Positions 28,950 through 37,936 are shown, numbered from the stretch's first letter. The stretch: 64,000 bases of DNA from Halomonas sp. I5-271120 (GCF_030553075.1 NZ_CP130701.1:2914001-2978000), one strand, 5' to 3'. Translations and numbers: made by a program. Notes: a model not told the origin generated them from the sequence alone.

Positions 28950-29852
28950 TTAGTCGGTGATCAAGCAGCTGGGCAGGCTTTCGCGTAGCGAGCGGGGAAT
29001 GATGCCCAGGTCGGTGAAGGTGCCGACATGACGGCCGACGATGTTGTCCAGCGCCAGCAGCGACAACTGGTCATGAGTCAGCGGGGGGCTTGGCAGGGGC
29101 GAGAGCAGGGTGGCCAGGAAGCGCCATACCGGCATGGGAATGGGTACCAGCGGGTGATCACGGCGTAAGTGGGCCATCACTAGCATGATGATGTCGCGAT
29201 AGCGCATTGCGTCTTCGCCGCCCAGCTCGAAGAGCCGCCAGGCCGGCGGACGCGGTCCCAGCATTTTTCCTACCGCGCGGGCGACATCCCGCACATGGAC
29301 GGGCTGTAGCTGCGCCTCGCCCTGGCCAAACAGTGGGATCACTGGCAAGCGGGTGAGCTTTTCCAACGCTGACAGGAAGGCGTCATTGGGCCCGAACAGC
29401 ACGCTGGGGCGCAGCAGCGTGGCCTTGGGGAAGGCCTTGAGCACGGCCGCTTCGCCCCGGGCGCGGGCGCTTATATACCGCGACGTCGAATGTTCGTCGA
29501 CGCCGATTCCGGAGACATGCACCAGCCGGCTGATGCCGGCCTCGCGGGCGAGTCTGGCCAAGCGGCCGGCTGCCTCGACGTGGATGGCGTCAAACGTCAG
29601 TCGCCTTGATTCCACATACAGGCTTACCGCATTGACGACGCCGCCGGCGCCGGCCAGCGCCTTGGCGACGCTGGCCTCATCCTGAATGTCAGCGCTGCAA
29701 AGGCTGATGGGATCTCCATCATCGATGTCCTCGGGCAGGCGAGGTGAGCGGGCGGCGATGCGCACGCTGTGGCCGGCTTCCAGCAGCTCACGCACGATAG
29801 CCCGGCCCAAAAAGCCGGTGCCGCCGAAGACTGTGATCGGGCCGTCGGGCAT
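28950..29852 (-). CDS. NAD(P)-binding epimerase-like protein (NDUFA9/atypical SDR type)
   Basis: A 300-aa atypical short-chain dehydrogenase. The N-terminal VFGGTGFLGRAIVRELLEAG is the dinucleotide-binding loop; LVHVSGIGVDEHS and LRPSVLFGPNDAFL match the complex I NDUFA9-like branch, which binds NADPH but often lacks full catalysis. It has VDEH rather than the classical YxxxK. The C-terminal 80 residues are hydrophobic and may touch the membrane. Start 29852 is chosen at MPDGPITVFG. A 31-base gap separates it from the DsbA-type gene upstream on the same strand, so the two may share a message. Confidence 0.85.
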   Translation of the reverse strand: MPDGPITVFGGTGFLGRAIVRELLEAGHSVRIAARSPRLPEDIDDGDPISLCSADIQDEASVAKALAGAGGVVNAVSLYVESRRLTFDAIHVEAAGRLARLAREAGISRLVHVSGIGVDEHSTSRYISARARGEAAVLKAFPKATLLRPSVLFGPNDAFLSALEKLTRLPVIPLFGQGEAQLQPVHVRDVARAVGKMLGPRPPAWRLFELGGEDAMRYRDIIMLVMAHLRRDHPLVPIPMPVWRFLATLLSPLPSPPLTHDQLSLLALDNIVGRHVGTFTDLGIIPRSLRESLPSCLITD

Positions 29853-29883
29853 GCGCTCTCTCATCGGGCTGGCATGGGGTGGG

Positions 29884-30552
29884 TTAGTCCATCAGGTCTA
29901 GCAGTCGCTCCACGGCCAGCAGCAGCTGGCGTCGCGGCTGGGCGCCTTCGAGGATGCCGGCATGCTCGCCGTTAAGCGAGAAACGTAGTTCTGGCACGCC
30001 TTGAATACCCAGCTCCTGAGCGGCCTGCTGGTCAGCCAGTACCTGCTCGCGATAGCGCCTTTCATCCAGCGCTTTCTCGAGCGACTCGCCATCCAGACCG
30101 AGGTCATTTGCCACTGCCACCAGTGCCGTCGGGTCCGCCAGGTCCAGGCTGTCTTCGAAAAAGCCACGAAACAGTGCCGAGCGCAGGGTGTCGGCGGCAT
30201 TGATATCTTCGACGGTACCGGTCTTCTCGTCGGTGCTCTGGGCATCGACGTCTCTGGCCCAGGCGGTCGCCTCATGGGCCAGCCGAGAGCGTGGCTGGAT
30301 ACGCGGCAAGCGTAGCGTCATGCCGCGTTCTTCGGCCATGGGGTAAACGGCGCGTCCCCAGATATCGTGCAGATAGTCGCCGTCTGGCTCCAGCGTCGGT
30401 GCGGGCTCGGGGCGCAGCTCGAAGGCCCGCCAGCGAATGTCGATTGCCTCACCGAAGCGGGCCTTTAGCGCCGCCAGTTCTGGCTCCTCCAGATAGCAGA
30501 AGGGGCAGAGATAGTCGCTGAACACATCGATGGTGATGCGAGGTGAGCTCAT
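29884..30552 (-). CDS. DsbA-family (FrnE-type) oxidoreductase
   Basis: A 222-aa thioredoxin-fold protein with inserted helical domain. DVFSDYLCPFCYLEEPEL contains the CPFC active site, and GIQGVPELRF is the cis-Pro loop. FrnE-like proteins of this type are cytoplasmic dithiol oxidoreductases, some linked to stress resistance. No signal peptide with the start at 30552; an upstream start would add about 12-39 unrelated residues. Promoter-proximal gene of a two-gene minus-strand unit. Confidence 0.88.
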   Translation of the reverse strand: MSSPRITIDVFSDYLCPFCYLEEPELAALKARFGEAIDIRWRAFELRPEPAPTLEPDGDYLHDIWGRAVYPMAEERGMTLRLPRIQPRSRLAHEATAWARDVDAQSTDEKTGTVEDINAADTLRSALFRGFFEDSLDLADPTALVAVANDLGLDGESLEKALDERRYREQVLADQQAAQELGIQGVPELRFSLNGEHAGILEGAQPRRQLLLAVERLLDLMD

Positions 30553-30697
30553 GGGGTGCCTCATCGCGTAAATATCGCCACACCTTAGCCCGCCAGCACC
30601 TCTCAGCCAAATGCGCTCCTGCCGAATCGGCTCCCGTCGTGGGGTGTTCAGGCGGTGTGACGGGCTCACTCTGGCTGACTGCAGTGAGTACTTCGCG

Positions 30698-30725
30698 TTG
30701 ACTTTTTTAGCGGGCTAAATATGAT
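30698..30725 (+). promoter_or_regulatory. sigma-70-type promoter before the YrbL-like gene
   Basis: TTGACT (30698-30703) and TATGAT (30720-30725) are separated by 16 bases, a near-consensus arrangement about 85 bases before the ATG at 30811. No PhoP-box direct repeat was seen nearby. Confidence 0.65.
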
Positions 30726-30810
30726 TGTCATCTTTTTATGTGCCGTTCTGCTAATGATGTCACTCGTTCGTTAAGGTGCAAGAACGCCGCAGGGTGGAGA
30801 TGGGCATTGA

Positions 30811-31494
30811 ATGGTGAATGACCGCCGGATTGCGGTTCCGCGCAGGCAACAAGGAAAGGTTTTGAAGTATTTTATTCCAGAGGTCTCTGATCAGGCGGCG
30901 CTAAGACTCGATGACAGCCTGCGTATTGGCCGCGGAAACAAGCGTGACTGTTTCGTTCATCCTGGTGATGCCGGCCAATGCATCAAGGTGGCGCGCCACC
31001 AGGATCGCTGGGAGGAGTGCCAGGAGCAGAGCATCGTTGAATGGTTCTACCTCAATCACCTTAAAAAGCGGCAAGTACCGCTGACGCACATTGTCGATTG
31101 CTATGGCTGGGTGAATACCCACCAGGGCGCGGGGCTCGCCATGGAACGCGTCCAGGAAGACTGCGGAGGGTCAGCGCTGACCCTGCGTGAGGCCCTGCAC
31201 AAGGAACAGGTGAGTCGCGACCAGCTCGTCCGAATGCTGGCTGAGCTGAAGAAATGGGCGACCAAGTATGCTGTTGTGGTCTCGGATTTGAATACCGATA
31301 ACCTCATGGTCCGCCCCGGTGATGGCGAAAGTGACGCGAGCCTAGTGCTGGTGGACGGGTTCGGTAGCCGCAAGCCTGACTGGAAATTTACGCTCTATCA
31401 GCGGTGTCTGTCCTTTTCCCGGATCAAGACCAAGCGGCAGTGGAAACGCCAGGAAGTCACCCTTTTCGATACAGTAGATGAAATATGCGCGTGA
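30811..31494 (+). CDS. YrbL-family protein (kinase-like fold)
   Basis: A 227-aa cytoplasmic protein of the family named for E. coli YrbL, a PhoP-controlled protein of unknown function. The sequence follows a small protein-kinase-like layout: IGRGNKRDCFVHP with CIKVARH as glycine loop and Lys, EWFYLNHL, GLAMERVQED as hinge, SDLNTDNLMV as catalytic loop (Asp and Asn present) and LVLVDGFGSRK in place of DFG. It could phosphorylate a small molecule or bind nucleotide only. A good promoter lies upstream; monocistronic. Confidence 0.8.
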   Translation: MVNDRRIAVPRRQQGKVLKYFIPEVSDQAALRLDDSLRIGRGNKRDCFVHPGDAGQCIKVARHQDRWEECQEQSIVEWFYLNHLKKRQVPLTHIVDCYGWVNTHQGAGLAMERVQEDCGGSALTLREALHKEQVSRDQLVRMLAELKKWATKYAVVVSDLNTDNLMVRPGDGESDASLVLVDGFGSRKPDWKFTLYQRCLSFSRIKTKRQWKRQEVTLFDTVDEICA

Positions 31495-31497
31495 GGT

Positions 31498-31518
31498 GAC
31501 ACCCCTGTGATGGGTGTC
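31498..31518. terminator. 7-bp-stem hairpin after the YrbL-like gene
   Basis: GACACCC, a seven-base loop and GGGTGTC begin four bases after the stop. There is no T-run, so termination is uncertain. Confidence 0.4.
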
Positions 31519-31565
31519 TCAGCCGACTGGTGTTGGCTGTATCGAGCGCTTGGCGTTTCTCCACG

Positions 31566-31700
31566 GGGCTTTCTATTACCTGCCATTTCTTCTCTGGCTT
31601 TCCCACTCAGGGCCATCTCATCTAGGGCTATCCCGCCTAAGGCCATCCCACCTAGGTCCTTCTCAACGCCGGCGATCTCATCACGAGCCTTTCCGCTCAC
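31566..31700. repeat. degenerate 15-bp tandem repeat, nine units
   Basis: Successive 15-base units such as GGCTTTCCCACTCAG, GGCCATCTCATCTAG, GGCTATCCCGCCTAA and GGCCATCCCACCTAG keep register from 31566 to 31700. Because 15 is a multiple of three, several frames stay open on both strands (a minus-strand frame shows five-residue repeats such as MALGG and IALDE), but none has a start with ribosome site or known domain. Confidence 0.8.
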
Positions 31701-31815
31701 TGATCTATAGTGAGGGGTAGCATCAGCACTTGCATGAAATACGATCAAACCCGATACGGCGTCTCATGCTTCATGAACCGTCAGCCCTGAGGGCATGGCG
31801 AAAAGGATGGTTGCG

Positions 31816-32298
31816 ATGAAGGTCTTTCTGGAACCCATCACGAAGCATAACTGGGATCAGGTGGCACGCCTGAACGTGTCGGACGAGCAGCGTCGATTCG
31901 TGGCGGATAACGCCTATTCCATTGCCGAATCACTGTTCAGCGAACATAGCGTGGCGCGGGCGATCTGCGTCGGTGATGAGCCGGTGGGCTTTATCATGTA
32001 TGAGTCGCTTGCCTATGAAGGCAAGCCGCGGGAGTTCAATATCTATCGTCTGATGGTGGGCAGCGATTTTCAGCACTGCGGCATCGGTCGCAAGGGCATG
32101 CGCCTGACGCTGGATGCGCTCCTTGAGCAGGAGGGTGCGGAGCGCATCACGGTCTGCTATGTGCCGGGCAATGAAGTGGCCAGTGACTTTTACGAGAGCC
32201 TGGGGTTTCACGAGGTGGGGCTGAGCAACGGTGAGATGGTCGCGGAGATCAGAGCTGAACCGACGACAGATGCGCCGTCGAGCGACCAGCACTGCTAG
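31816..32298 (+). CDS. GNAT family N-acetyltransferase
   Basis: A 160-aa acetyl-CoA-dependent acyltransferase. The fold order is clear: N-terminal [22 protein letters not shown], then VGFIMYE, the [20 protein letters not shown] strand and acetyl-CoA pyrophosphate loop (Q/R-x-x-G-x-G/K form), and [21 protein letters not shown]. It resembles the diamine/spermine acetyltransferase (BltD-like) branch, but substrate prediction is weak. Start 31816 is preferred to 31795 because AAGGA lies 9-12 bases upstream and the domain begins there. Confidence 0.88.
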   Translation: MKVFLEPITKHNWDQVARLNVSDEQRRFVADNAYSIAESLFSEHSVARAICVGDEPVGFIMYESLAYEGKPREFNIYRLMVGSDFQHCGIGRKGMRLTLDALLEQEGAERITVCYVPGNEVASDFYESLGFHEVGLSNGEMVAEIRAEPTTDAPSSDQHC

Positions 32299-32317
32299 GC
32301 TTAAATCGGTCACAGTT

Positions 32318-32410
32318 GCATTCCCAAGCACAGTCATATTCCCAGGTACGTTCCCAGTCACAGGCACAATCTCAGGTTCAGTCACTCAGGTACAGTCTCA
32401 GCTACATTTC
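32318..32410. repeat. degenerate 12-bp repeat before the AMP-phosphorylase-like gene
   Basis: Variants of GTCATATTCCCA, GGTACGTTCCCA, GTCACAGGCACA and ATCTCAGGTTCA follow each other. The repeat is open in the frame of the downstream gene and would encode a Ser/Gln-rich stretch ([18 protein letters not shown]) if translation began at 32316. Confidence 0.6.
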
Positions 32411-32471
32411 CCGTCACAGAGGGAGAACGGGCCATTCAGGTCGGCTGCCTGGCCCTGACCGGAGGGCATCG

Positions 32472-34127
32472 ATGACGCAGAACAGTGGTCCCGGCACGCC
32501 CAACAGGCCCGGCATCCCCAGCACCAGTCCCGGCGCAGAAGCCGGGCGTGATAGCGTCCAAGGTGCGCAGCACCTTGATGACGAAACCCTAACCCCGTTG
32601 CTGCTTCGCCGGGTGGGCATCGACACCTACCGCGAGAACGTGGCCTATCTGCATCGTGATTGCGGGCATTATCGCGCCGAGGGCTTCCAGGCGCTCTCAA
32701 AGGTCGAGGTGCGCACAAACGGCCATCGTATCCTGGCGAGCCTCAACGTGGTTGATGATCCGGCCATCGTCGCCTGTCATCAGCTCGGGCTCTCCGAGGA
32801 TGCTTTCAAGGCGCTTGGCGAAGCGGAAGGGCACCCGGTCAGCATCTCTCAGGCCGAGCCGCCTGCCTCGATACCGGCCCTGCACCGCAAGATTGCCGGT
32901 GAGCGCCTGTCCCGCCAGGATTTCAAGAACATCATTCGCGATATCGCCGAGCTGCGTTACTCCAAGATCGAGCTGACCGCCTTCCTCGTCGCCTGCAGCC
33001 AGGGCGAGCTAGATCGAGAAGAAGTCTTCTACCTGAGCGATGCCATGTGTCAGGTCGGGCGGCGGCTGGACTGGCACGAGCACCCGGTGGTCGACAAGCA
33101 CTGTATCGGCGGCATTCCCGGCAATCGCACCTCGATGCTGGTGGTGCCGATTGTCGCGGCTCACGGTCTCTTGTGCCCCAAGACGTCGTCCCGCGCCATC
33201 ACTTCGCCCTCGGGCACCGCCGATACCATGGAGGTGCTGGCCAAGGTGGATCTGCCCTTTCATACGCTGGAAGAGATAGTGCGTACCCACCGCGGCTGCC
33301 TGGCCTGGGGCGGCACCAGCGAGCTGTCACCGGCCGATGACGTACTGATCGCCGTCGAGCGGCCGCTGTACCTGGATTCAGCGGGGCAGATGGTAGCCTC
33401 GATCCTGTCGAAGAAGGTGGCTGCCGGGTCGACGCACCTGCTGCTCGACCTGCCGGTGGGGCCCCACGCCAAGGTGCGCACCATGTCCGAGGCGCGGCGC
33501 TTGCGCAAGCTGTTCGAGTTCGTGGCCGGGCGCATGGGGCTGGTCCTCGATGTGGTGATCACCGACGGCAGCCAGCCGATCGGGCGGGGGATTGGCCCGG
33601 TGTTGGAAGCTCGCGATGTGATGCGGGTGCTGACGCATCATCCCGACGCGCCCAATGACCTGAGGCAGAAAGCCCTGCGCCTGGCGGGACGCATGCTCGA
33701 GTTCGACCCCGACGTGCGTGGCGGCGACGGCTTCGGCATCGCCCGGGATATCCTCGATTCCGGCCGAGCGCTGGAAAAGATGCAGGCGATTATTTGTGCC
33801 CAGGGTGAGATGCCGTTCGACCTGGAGAATCCGCCGCTGGCGCCCCACAGTTTTGAAGTGATGGCCACGAAAGCTGGCGTGGTGACGGGCATCGACAACC
33901 TGAAGCTGGCGCGCATCGCGCGTATGGCCGGGGCCCCGAAGCCCGCCGGGGCGGGGGTCGATTTGCTGACGCGCATCGGTGATACCGTAGAGGTCGGCGA
34001 GCCGCTCTACCGTGTGTACGCCGCGTATCACGCCGAGATGGCCTTCGCACGCCAGTCCTGCGAGCGCGATAACGCCTTCAGCATCGGCTTTGCGGATGAG
34101 ATCACCCGACTGAACGTGGAGTTCTGA
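32472..34127 (+). CDS. thymidine/AMP phosphorylase family protein
   Basis: A 551-aa protein of the nucleoside-phosphorylase family II branch that includes archaeal AMP phosphorylase. After about 90 extra N-terminal residues come an AMP-phosphorylase-type beta domain, then the catalytic core: [40 protein letters not shown] (phosphate site), [20 protein letters not shown] and [18 protein letters not shown]. The archaeal enzymes convert NMP plus phosphate to base plus ribose 1,5-bisphosphate. ATG 32472 is chosen because the longer frame only adds minisatellite-encoded residues. The stop overlaps the start of the PRPP-synthetase-like gene by one base (TGATG), so translation is coupled. Confidence 0.85.
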   Translation: MTQNSGPGTPNRPGIPSTSPGAEAGRDSVQGAQHLDDETLTPLLLRRVGIDTYRENVAYLHRDCGHYRAEGFQALSKVEVRTNGHRILASLNVVDDPAIVACHQLGLSEDAFKALGEAEGHPVSISQAEPPASIPALHRKIAGERLSRQDFKNIIRDIAELRYSKIELTAFLVACSQGELDREEVFYLSDAMCQVGRRLDWHEHPVVDKHCIGGIPGNRTSMLVVPIVAAHGLLCPKTSSRAITSPSGTADTMEVLAKVDLPFHTLEEIVRTHRGCLAWGGTSELSPADDVLIAVERPLYLDSAGQMVASILSKKVAAGSTHLLLDLPVGPHAKVRTMSEARRLRKLFEFVAGRMGLVLDVVITDGSQPIGRGIGPVLEARDVMRVLTHHPDAPNDLRQKALRLAGRMLEFDPDVRGGDGFGIARDILDSGRALEKMQAIICAQGEMPFDLENPPLAPHSFEVMATKAGVVTGIDNLKLARIARMAGAPKPAGAGVDLLTRIGDTVEVGEPLYRVYAAYHAEMAFARQSCERDNAFSIGFADEITRLNVEF

Positions 34128-35041
34128 TGGATACCCGGCTTGCCTATTTCGAGGATGAAGCGGCGCCGGCGCTGCGCTTGGCCGAAGCGGCCGGGCTCAA
34201 GGCGAGCGTCATCAAGCGCCATGACTTTCCCGATCAGGAACTGATGCTGACCCTGGTGCCGCCGCTGGCAGATGCCCTGCCGCGAACGCTGGTGGTGTAC
34301 AGAAGCCTCGACCGGCCCAATGACAAGCTGGTGGAACTGCTGCTGGTGGCCCGCCACGCCCGACGGCTGGGTGTGAAGCGGCTGGTGCTGGTGGCGCCGT
34401 ATCTCGCCTACATGCGTCAGGATATCGCCTTCCATCCCGGTGAAATCGTCAGCCAGCCGCTGGTCGGGGGCTTTCTCGACGAGCTTTATGATGCGCTGAT
34501 CACCGTCGACCCTCACCTGCATCGCATTTCGCGCCTCGAAGAGGTGATGCCGCGAATTCAGGCGCTGACGCTCTCCGGGGCGCCTACGCTCGCGGATCTG
34601 ATCCAGAAGAAACGCAGTAACCCGCTGCTGCTGGGGCCGGATGCCGAATCGAGCCAGTGGATCGAGATGGCTGCCGCTGCCACGGGGCTCGATCACGGGG
34701 TGTGCCACAAGGTGCGCCACGGCGACACTCGGGTCGAGATCGCGCTGCCGGATCTCGATCTGTGCGGGCGGGAAGTGGTGCTGATGGACGATATCGCCAG
34801 TTCCGGCCACACCCTGGCCTGTGCCATCGAGGCGGTGCTGGCCGCGGGGGCCGACTCGGTCGATGTGGCGGTGACGCATGCGCTGTTTGCCGGTGATGCG
34901 CTAGAGGTGATTCGCCAGGCCGGCGTCAACGAGGTATGGAGCACCGACTGTATCGCCCACCCGAGCAACGCCGTGGCCATGGCGCCTATCCTTGGTAAGG
35001 CGCTGGGTGAGGTGCTGGCTGACACCCAGCGAGACACTTGA
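34127..35041 (+). CDS. ribose-phosphate pyrophosphokinase-like protein
   Basis: A 304-aa PRPP synthetase homologue. Recognisable parts are HDFPDQE (canonical FPDGE), APYLAYMRQD (PYxxYxRQD), VDPHLHRI, the flexible loop KVRHGDTRVEI and the PRPP loop VVLMDDIASSGHTLA. It is shorter than and divergent from the housekeeping Prs, closer to archaeal-type class III enzymes. Coupled to the phosphorylase gene, it may use or make ribose phosphates within a nucleotide-salvage route; PRPP synthesis from ribose 5-phosphate is the family reaction but is not proven here. Confidence 0.82.
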   Translation: MDTRLAYFEDEAAPALRLAEAAGLKASVIKRHDFPDQELMLTLVPPLADALPRTLVVYRSLDRPNDKLVELLLVARHARRLGVKRLVLVAPYLAYMRQDIAFHPGEIVSQPLVGGFLDELYDALITVDPHLHRISRLEEVMPRIQALTLSGAPTLADLIQKKRSNPLLLGPDAESSQWIEMAAAATGLDHGVCHKVRHGDTRVEIALPDLDLCGREVVLMDDIASSGHTLACAIEAVLAAGADSVDVAVTHALFAGDALEVIRQAGVNEVWSTDCIAHPSNAVAMAPILGKALGEVLADTQRDT

Positions 35042-35085
35042 TACATGGCGATCATAGAAGCCGGCAAATAACACTTAAGACATCC

Positions 35086-35157
35086 TGAAGAGAGCCCCGA
35101 AGAAAGCCCCTAAGAGAGTTCCTAAGAGAGTTCCTAAGAGAGGCCTAAAGAAAGCCC
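35086..35157. repeat. 12-bp tandem repeat, six units
   Basis: TGAAGAGAGCCC, CGAAGAAAGCCC, two identical CTAAGAGAGTTC, then CTAAGAGAGGC and CTAAAGAAAGCCC. It lies in the 250-base gap between the PRPP-synthetase-like gene and the OYE gene. Confidence 0.85.
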
Positions 35158-35292
35158 TGGCAGCGACCCGGATGGCGAGAGCCTCGCTATCCATCACGGC
35201 GAGAATATGAAAGGCTCACGGCATGATGTGTACCCTCTAGTGGTACAAGACCTCTCCGCGGTGTCCTCCATTTAGCTAACCAAGTTGTCGTC

Positions 35293-36519
35293 ATGATTGA
35301 ACACTCGAATGCCATTGATGTCCTTCGAAGCTCGCTGGAGCTGCCTTGCGGTGCGCTTTTCAAAAACCGCATTGCCAAGTCAGCCATGTCGGATTCGCTC
35401 GGCAACGGCGGGGGTGACCCCACCGAGGCACAGATGCGGCTTTATGAAAGGTGGGCGGAAGGCGGTGCGGCCGTTTCTTTTATTGGTGAAGTGCAGGGTG
35501 ACCCTCGCTTTGCTGAGAAACCGGGCAACCTGGTGCTAGGGCCGCATTCCGATCACCAGGCGTTGCGGTCACTCACTCGCCGAGGCATGAGCGAGGGCTC
35601 TCATCTATGGGCGCAGCTCGGTCATGCTGGCGCCCTTGCGCACGCGCCGATCAGTCAGCCGAAGGGGCCCTCCGCCCTCGACCTCGAAGGCCTTCAATGT
35701 GGCGGTATGTCGGTTGAAGAGATAAAGGCGCTACCCGGCATGTATGCAAGCACGGCATTGCAGGCCAAGGAGGCGGGCTTTAGCGGCGTGCATATCCATG
35801 CCGGACACGGCTTCCTGCTCAGTCAATTCCTGTGCCCCTTGTTTAACCACAGGGACGACGGTTACGGCGGTTCCATCGAGGCAAGGTGCCGGATCGTGCT
35901 CGACATCATAGACTCCGTCAGACACGCAGTGGGGCCTGCGTTTCCGGTCGGGATCAGGATCAACTCCACGGACCAGCTGAAAGGCGGCTTGACGGAAGCT
36001 GAGGCCCTCGAGGTAGTGCGCATGCTCGATCAAACCTCGATTGATCTGATTGATATCAGTGGCGGCACCTATTTTCCCGGCGCGAAGGAAAATTCCGACT
36101 CATCCCTACGCGGGCCATACTTCGTCGACTTTGCCAGGCGCGCAAGAGCACTCACCCGTGTGCCGTTGATGGTGACGGGAGGCTTCAAAAGGCGCGAACA
36201 GGCCCTCGCGGCAGTGGCCAGTGGCGCGGTCGATGTGGTCGGGCTGGCGCGCGCCTTTATCCTCGACCCTCGGCTCGCCAAGACCTGGTTGAGCAAGGAG
36301 GGCGGTGATCCTGAGTTTCCGCAATTTGCGTCTGCGCCTCCGGGGGGCGTCACGGCCTGGTACACCCTGCGATTAACCGCCTTGGGGGAAGATCGGGAGA
36401 GTGAGGATCGGGAGAGCGCCTCAATGCTGGATCTTCCCACCGCTCTTCGTCGCTACGAGGAACGTGATGCACAGCGTTGCATCACGTGGCGCGAGACGTT
36501 CTCGCGATGGTACCCATAG
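35293..36519 (+). CDS. NADH:flavin oxidoreductase (Old Yellow Enzyme family)
   Basis: A 408-aa FMN-dependent TIM-barrel ene-reductase. The landmarks are FKNRIAKSAMSDSLGNGGGD, AQLGHAGALA, the substrate-binding His pair region GVHIHAGHGFLLSQFLCPLF with NHRDDGYGGSIEAR, and the FMN-phosphate loop VTGGFKRREQALAAVASG then VDVVGLARAFI. It reduces activated C=C bonds with NAD(P)H. The C-terminal 80 residues include an insertion with two GEDRES-like copies. Standalone plus-strand gene, convergent with yjbQ. Confidence 0.92.
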   Translation: MIEHSNAIDVLRSSLELPCGALFKNRIAKSAMSDSLGNGGGDPTEAQMRLYERWAEGGAAVSFIGEVQGDPRFAEKPGNLVLGPHSDHQALRSLTRRGMSEGSHLWAQLGHAGALAHAPISQPKGPSALDLEGLQCGGMSVEEIKALPGMYASTALQAKEAGFSGVHIHAGHGFLLSQFLCPLFNHRDDGYGGSIEARCRIVLDIIDSVRHAVGPAFPVGIRINSTDQLKGGLTEAEALEVVRMLDQTSIDLIDISGGTYFPGAKENSDSSLRGPYFVDFARRARALTRVPLMVTGGFKRREQALAAVASGAVDVVGLARAFILDPRLAKTWLSKEGGDPEFPQFASAPPGGVTAWYTLRLTALGEDRESEDRESASMLDLPTALRRYEERDAQRCITWRETFSRWYP

Positions 36520-36541
36520 GTCAGGGCGCAGCTGAAAGCGC

Positions 36542-36961
36542 TCACTCCCCGTTGAGGGTGGCGATAATCCGCCGTGAGCCGCCATGGTCACGATGCTCGC
36601 CGAGCCACACCCCCTGCCAGGTGCCGAGCGCCAGGCGGCAGTTTCTCACCGCAAGCGTCAGCTGCGTGCCGAACAGGCTGGCGCCGATATGGCCGGGCAT
36701 GTCGTCCGGCCCTTCCATGGTGTGTCGAAAGAAGGGCAGGTCGCCAGGTGCGATATGGCGCAGGAAAGCATCCATGTCGTGGCGAACATCAGGGTCGGCA
36801 TTCTCGTTCAGCGTCAGCGAGGCTGAGGTGTGCATGAGCTGAAGATGCACCAGGCCAATGTTGATGGCGGACAGGCCCTCGAGGCCTCCTTCGATGTCGC
36901 GTGTGATCAGGTGAAAGCCCCGCGAGCGCGGGGCGAGGCGAATCTCGTTCTGTTGCCACAT
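36542..36961 (-). CDS. yjbQ: YjbQ/UPF0047 family protein
   Basis: A 139-aa protein of the UPF0047 family (secondary thiamine-phosphate-synthase-like enzyme). The conserved parts are LQLMHTSASLTLNENADPDVR, FFRHTMEGPDDMPGHI and GTWQGVWLGEHRDHGGSRRI with the His/Glu metal residues. The family forms trimers; E. coli YjbQ has weak thiamine-phosphate synthase activity and an unclear native role. The start at 36961 lies two bases from the stop of the preceding minus-strand gene. A perfect GC hairpin (36917-36934) falls in the first codons. Confidence 0.92.
   Translation of the reverse strand: MWQQNEIRLAPRSRGFHLITRDIEGGLEGLSAINIGLVHLQLMHTSASLTLNENADPDVRHDMDAFLRHIAPGDLPFFRHTMEGPDDMPGHIGASLFGTQLTLAVRNCRLALGTWQGVWLGEHRDHGGSRRIIATLNGE
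36917..36934 (-). other. hairpin inside the 5' end of yjbQ
   Basis: GCCCCGC, GAGC loop, GCGGGGC: a perfect 7-bp stem within codons 10-15 of the minus-strand gene. Confidence 0.5.
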
Positions 36962-36963
36962 GG

Positions 36964-37932
36964 TCAAGGGGCCTTCTTCGGGAAGAGTGCAGCGAGTTTG
37001 GCGTTGGCCGTGTCCTGCCATTTGCCCGGTAGCCGGGCGGCCTGCTCGAGGGCCGTGCGGGCTTCCTGCTCCTGACCGAGGCCATGGAGCGTCAGCCCCA
37101 GGTTGAGCCATGCTGCGGCAAGCTCCGGGTCATGCAGGGTGGCAAACCGGAAGGCATCGGCGGCGCCGGCTCGGTCGCCGCTTGAGTAGCGCGCATTGCC
37201 GAGCCCAAACCAGCCCATGGCGAGCCCCGGCCAGCGTTCGACAAGCGCCTCCCAACTGGGTCGTAGTTCAACCGCGCTCTGCACCCGTTCGGCATCACTG
37301 ATGGCGCGGAGTGCCGCCTCGGCGGAGGTGCCGGCAGGAATCTCGCCGGGCGGCAGGGCGACCATCGCCCAGCGGTCGCTGCGGGCCCAGGTGGCATCAA
37401 AGGTGGAGAGCGCCATGTCCTGACTGGGCTTGAAGCCGGTGTGCAGCCGGATCGTTTCCTCGGGTAGGTCATAGCCGATGGCTACAGCGTAATGCCAGAG
37501 CGGGGCGATCGGCAGCGACAGATTCTGCATGACCACCACCGGTTGGCCGGCGGCCAGCGTCTTGAGCAGCGATTCGATGTCATTGTCGAGCACGAAAGGA
37601 ATGCGCCCCTGGCGGCGCACCGTGGCGAGCATTTCTGGCTGCACGCTGCCCTGACGGTTGGGCAGGAACAGCTGCGGGATCAGGGCATCGACGCCTATCT
37701 CCACGCCGCTATCGTTGAGCACCATGGCAAGAGCGGCAGGGCCGCACTGGTAGTCGCGCTGGCCGAAGAAGGGCACATCCGCGATGCTTGCCTTTAGAGG
37801 AATGCCGAGCCGCTCGGGGTTTGAGATGCGCGGCGTGCTGGCACAGCCGGCCAGTAGCAGAAGGCTTAGCACACAAAGCAGAACGCCCGCAGTGCGGGCG
37901 TTCGGCAGGTGCCAAATAGATGGGCGTGTCAT
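36964..37932 (-). CDS. PA2778-family lipoprotein with C39-like peptidase domain and TPR
   Basis: A 322-aa predicted lipoprotein. The signal segment LLCVLSLLLLAGC gives a lipobox Cys. Then comes a papain-like C39 domain: VPFFGQRDYQCGPAALAMVL with catalytic Cys, and LWHYAVAIGYD with catalytic His. The C-terminal third has two or three TPR-like helical repeats (GWFGLGNARYSSGDRAGAAD and AAWLNLGLTLHGLGQEQEAR). The substrate is unknown. It follows the PA2779-type gene by four bases, and this pair occurs together in Pseudomonas. A 10-bp-stem hairpin (37881-37903) lies in the signal-peptide codons. Confidence 0.88.
   Translation of the reverse strand: MTRPSIWHLPNARTAGVLLCVLSLLLLAGCASTPRISNPERLGIPLKASIADVPFFGQRDYQCGPAALAMVLNDSGVEIGVDALIPQLFLPNRQGSVQPEMLATVRRQGRIPFVLDNDIESLLKTLAAGQPVVVMQNLSLPIAPLWHYAVAIGYDLPEETIRLHTGFKPSQDMALSTFDATWARSDRWAMVALPPGEIPAGTSAEAALRAISDAERVQSAVELRPSWEALVERWPGLAMGWFGLGNARYSSGDRAGAADAFRFATLHDPELAAAWLNLGLTLHGLGQEQEARTALEQAARLPGKWQDTANAKLAALFPKKAP
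37881..37903 (-). other. 10-bp-stem hairpin in the signal-peptide codons of the PA2778-type gene
   Basis: GAACGCCCGC, loop AGT, GCGGGCGTTC; perfect. It begins about 30 bases after the start codon on the minus strand and could modulate downstream expression or be a codon-composition accident. Confidence 0.5.
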
Positions 37933-37936
37933 ACGA

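Noticed and set aside
31398..31748. Minus-strand frame with five-residue repeats
   Set aside because: It stays open only because the 15-bp repeat period is a multiple of three; no start signal or family.
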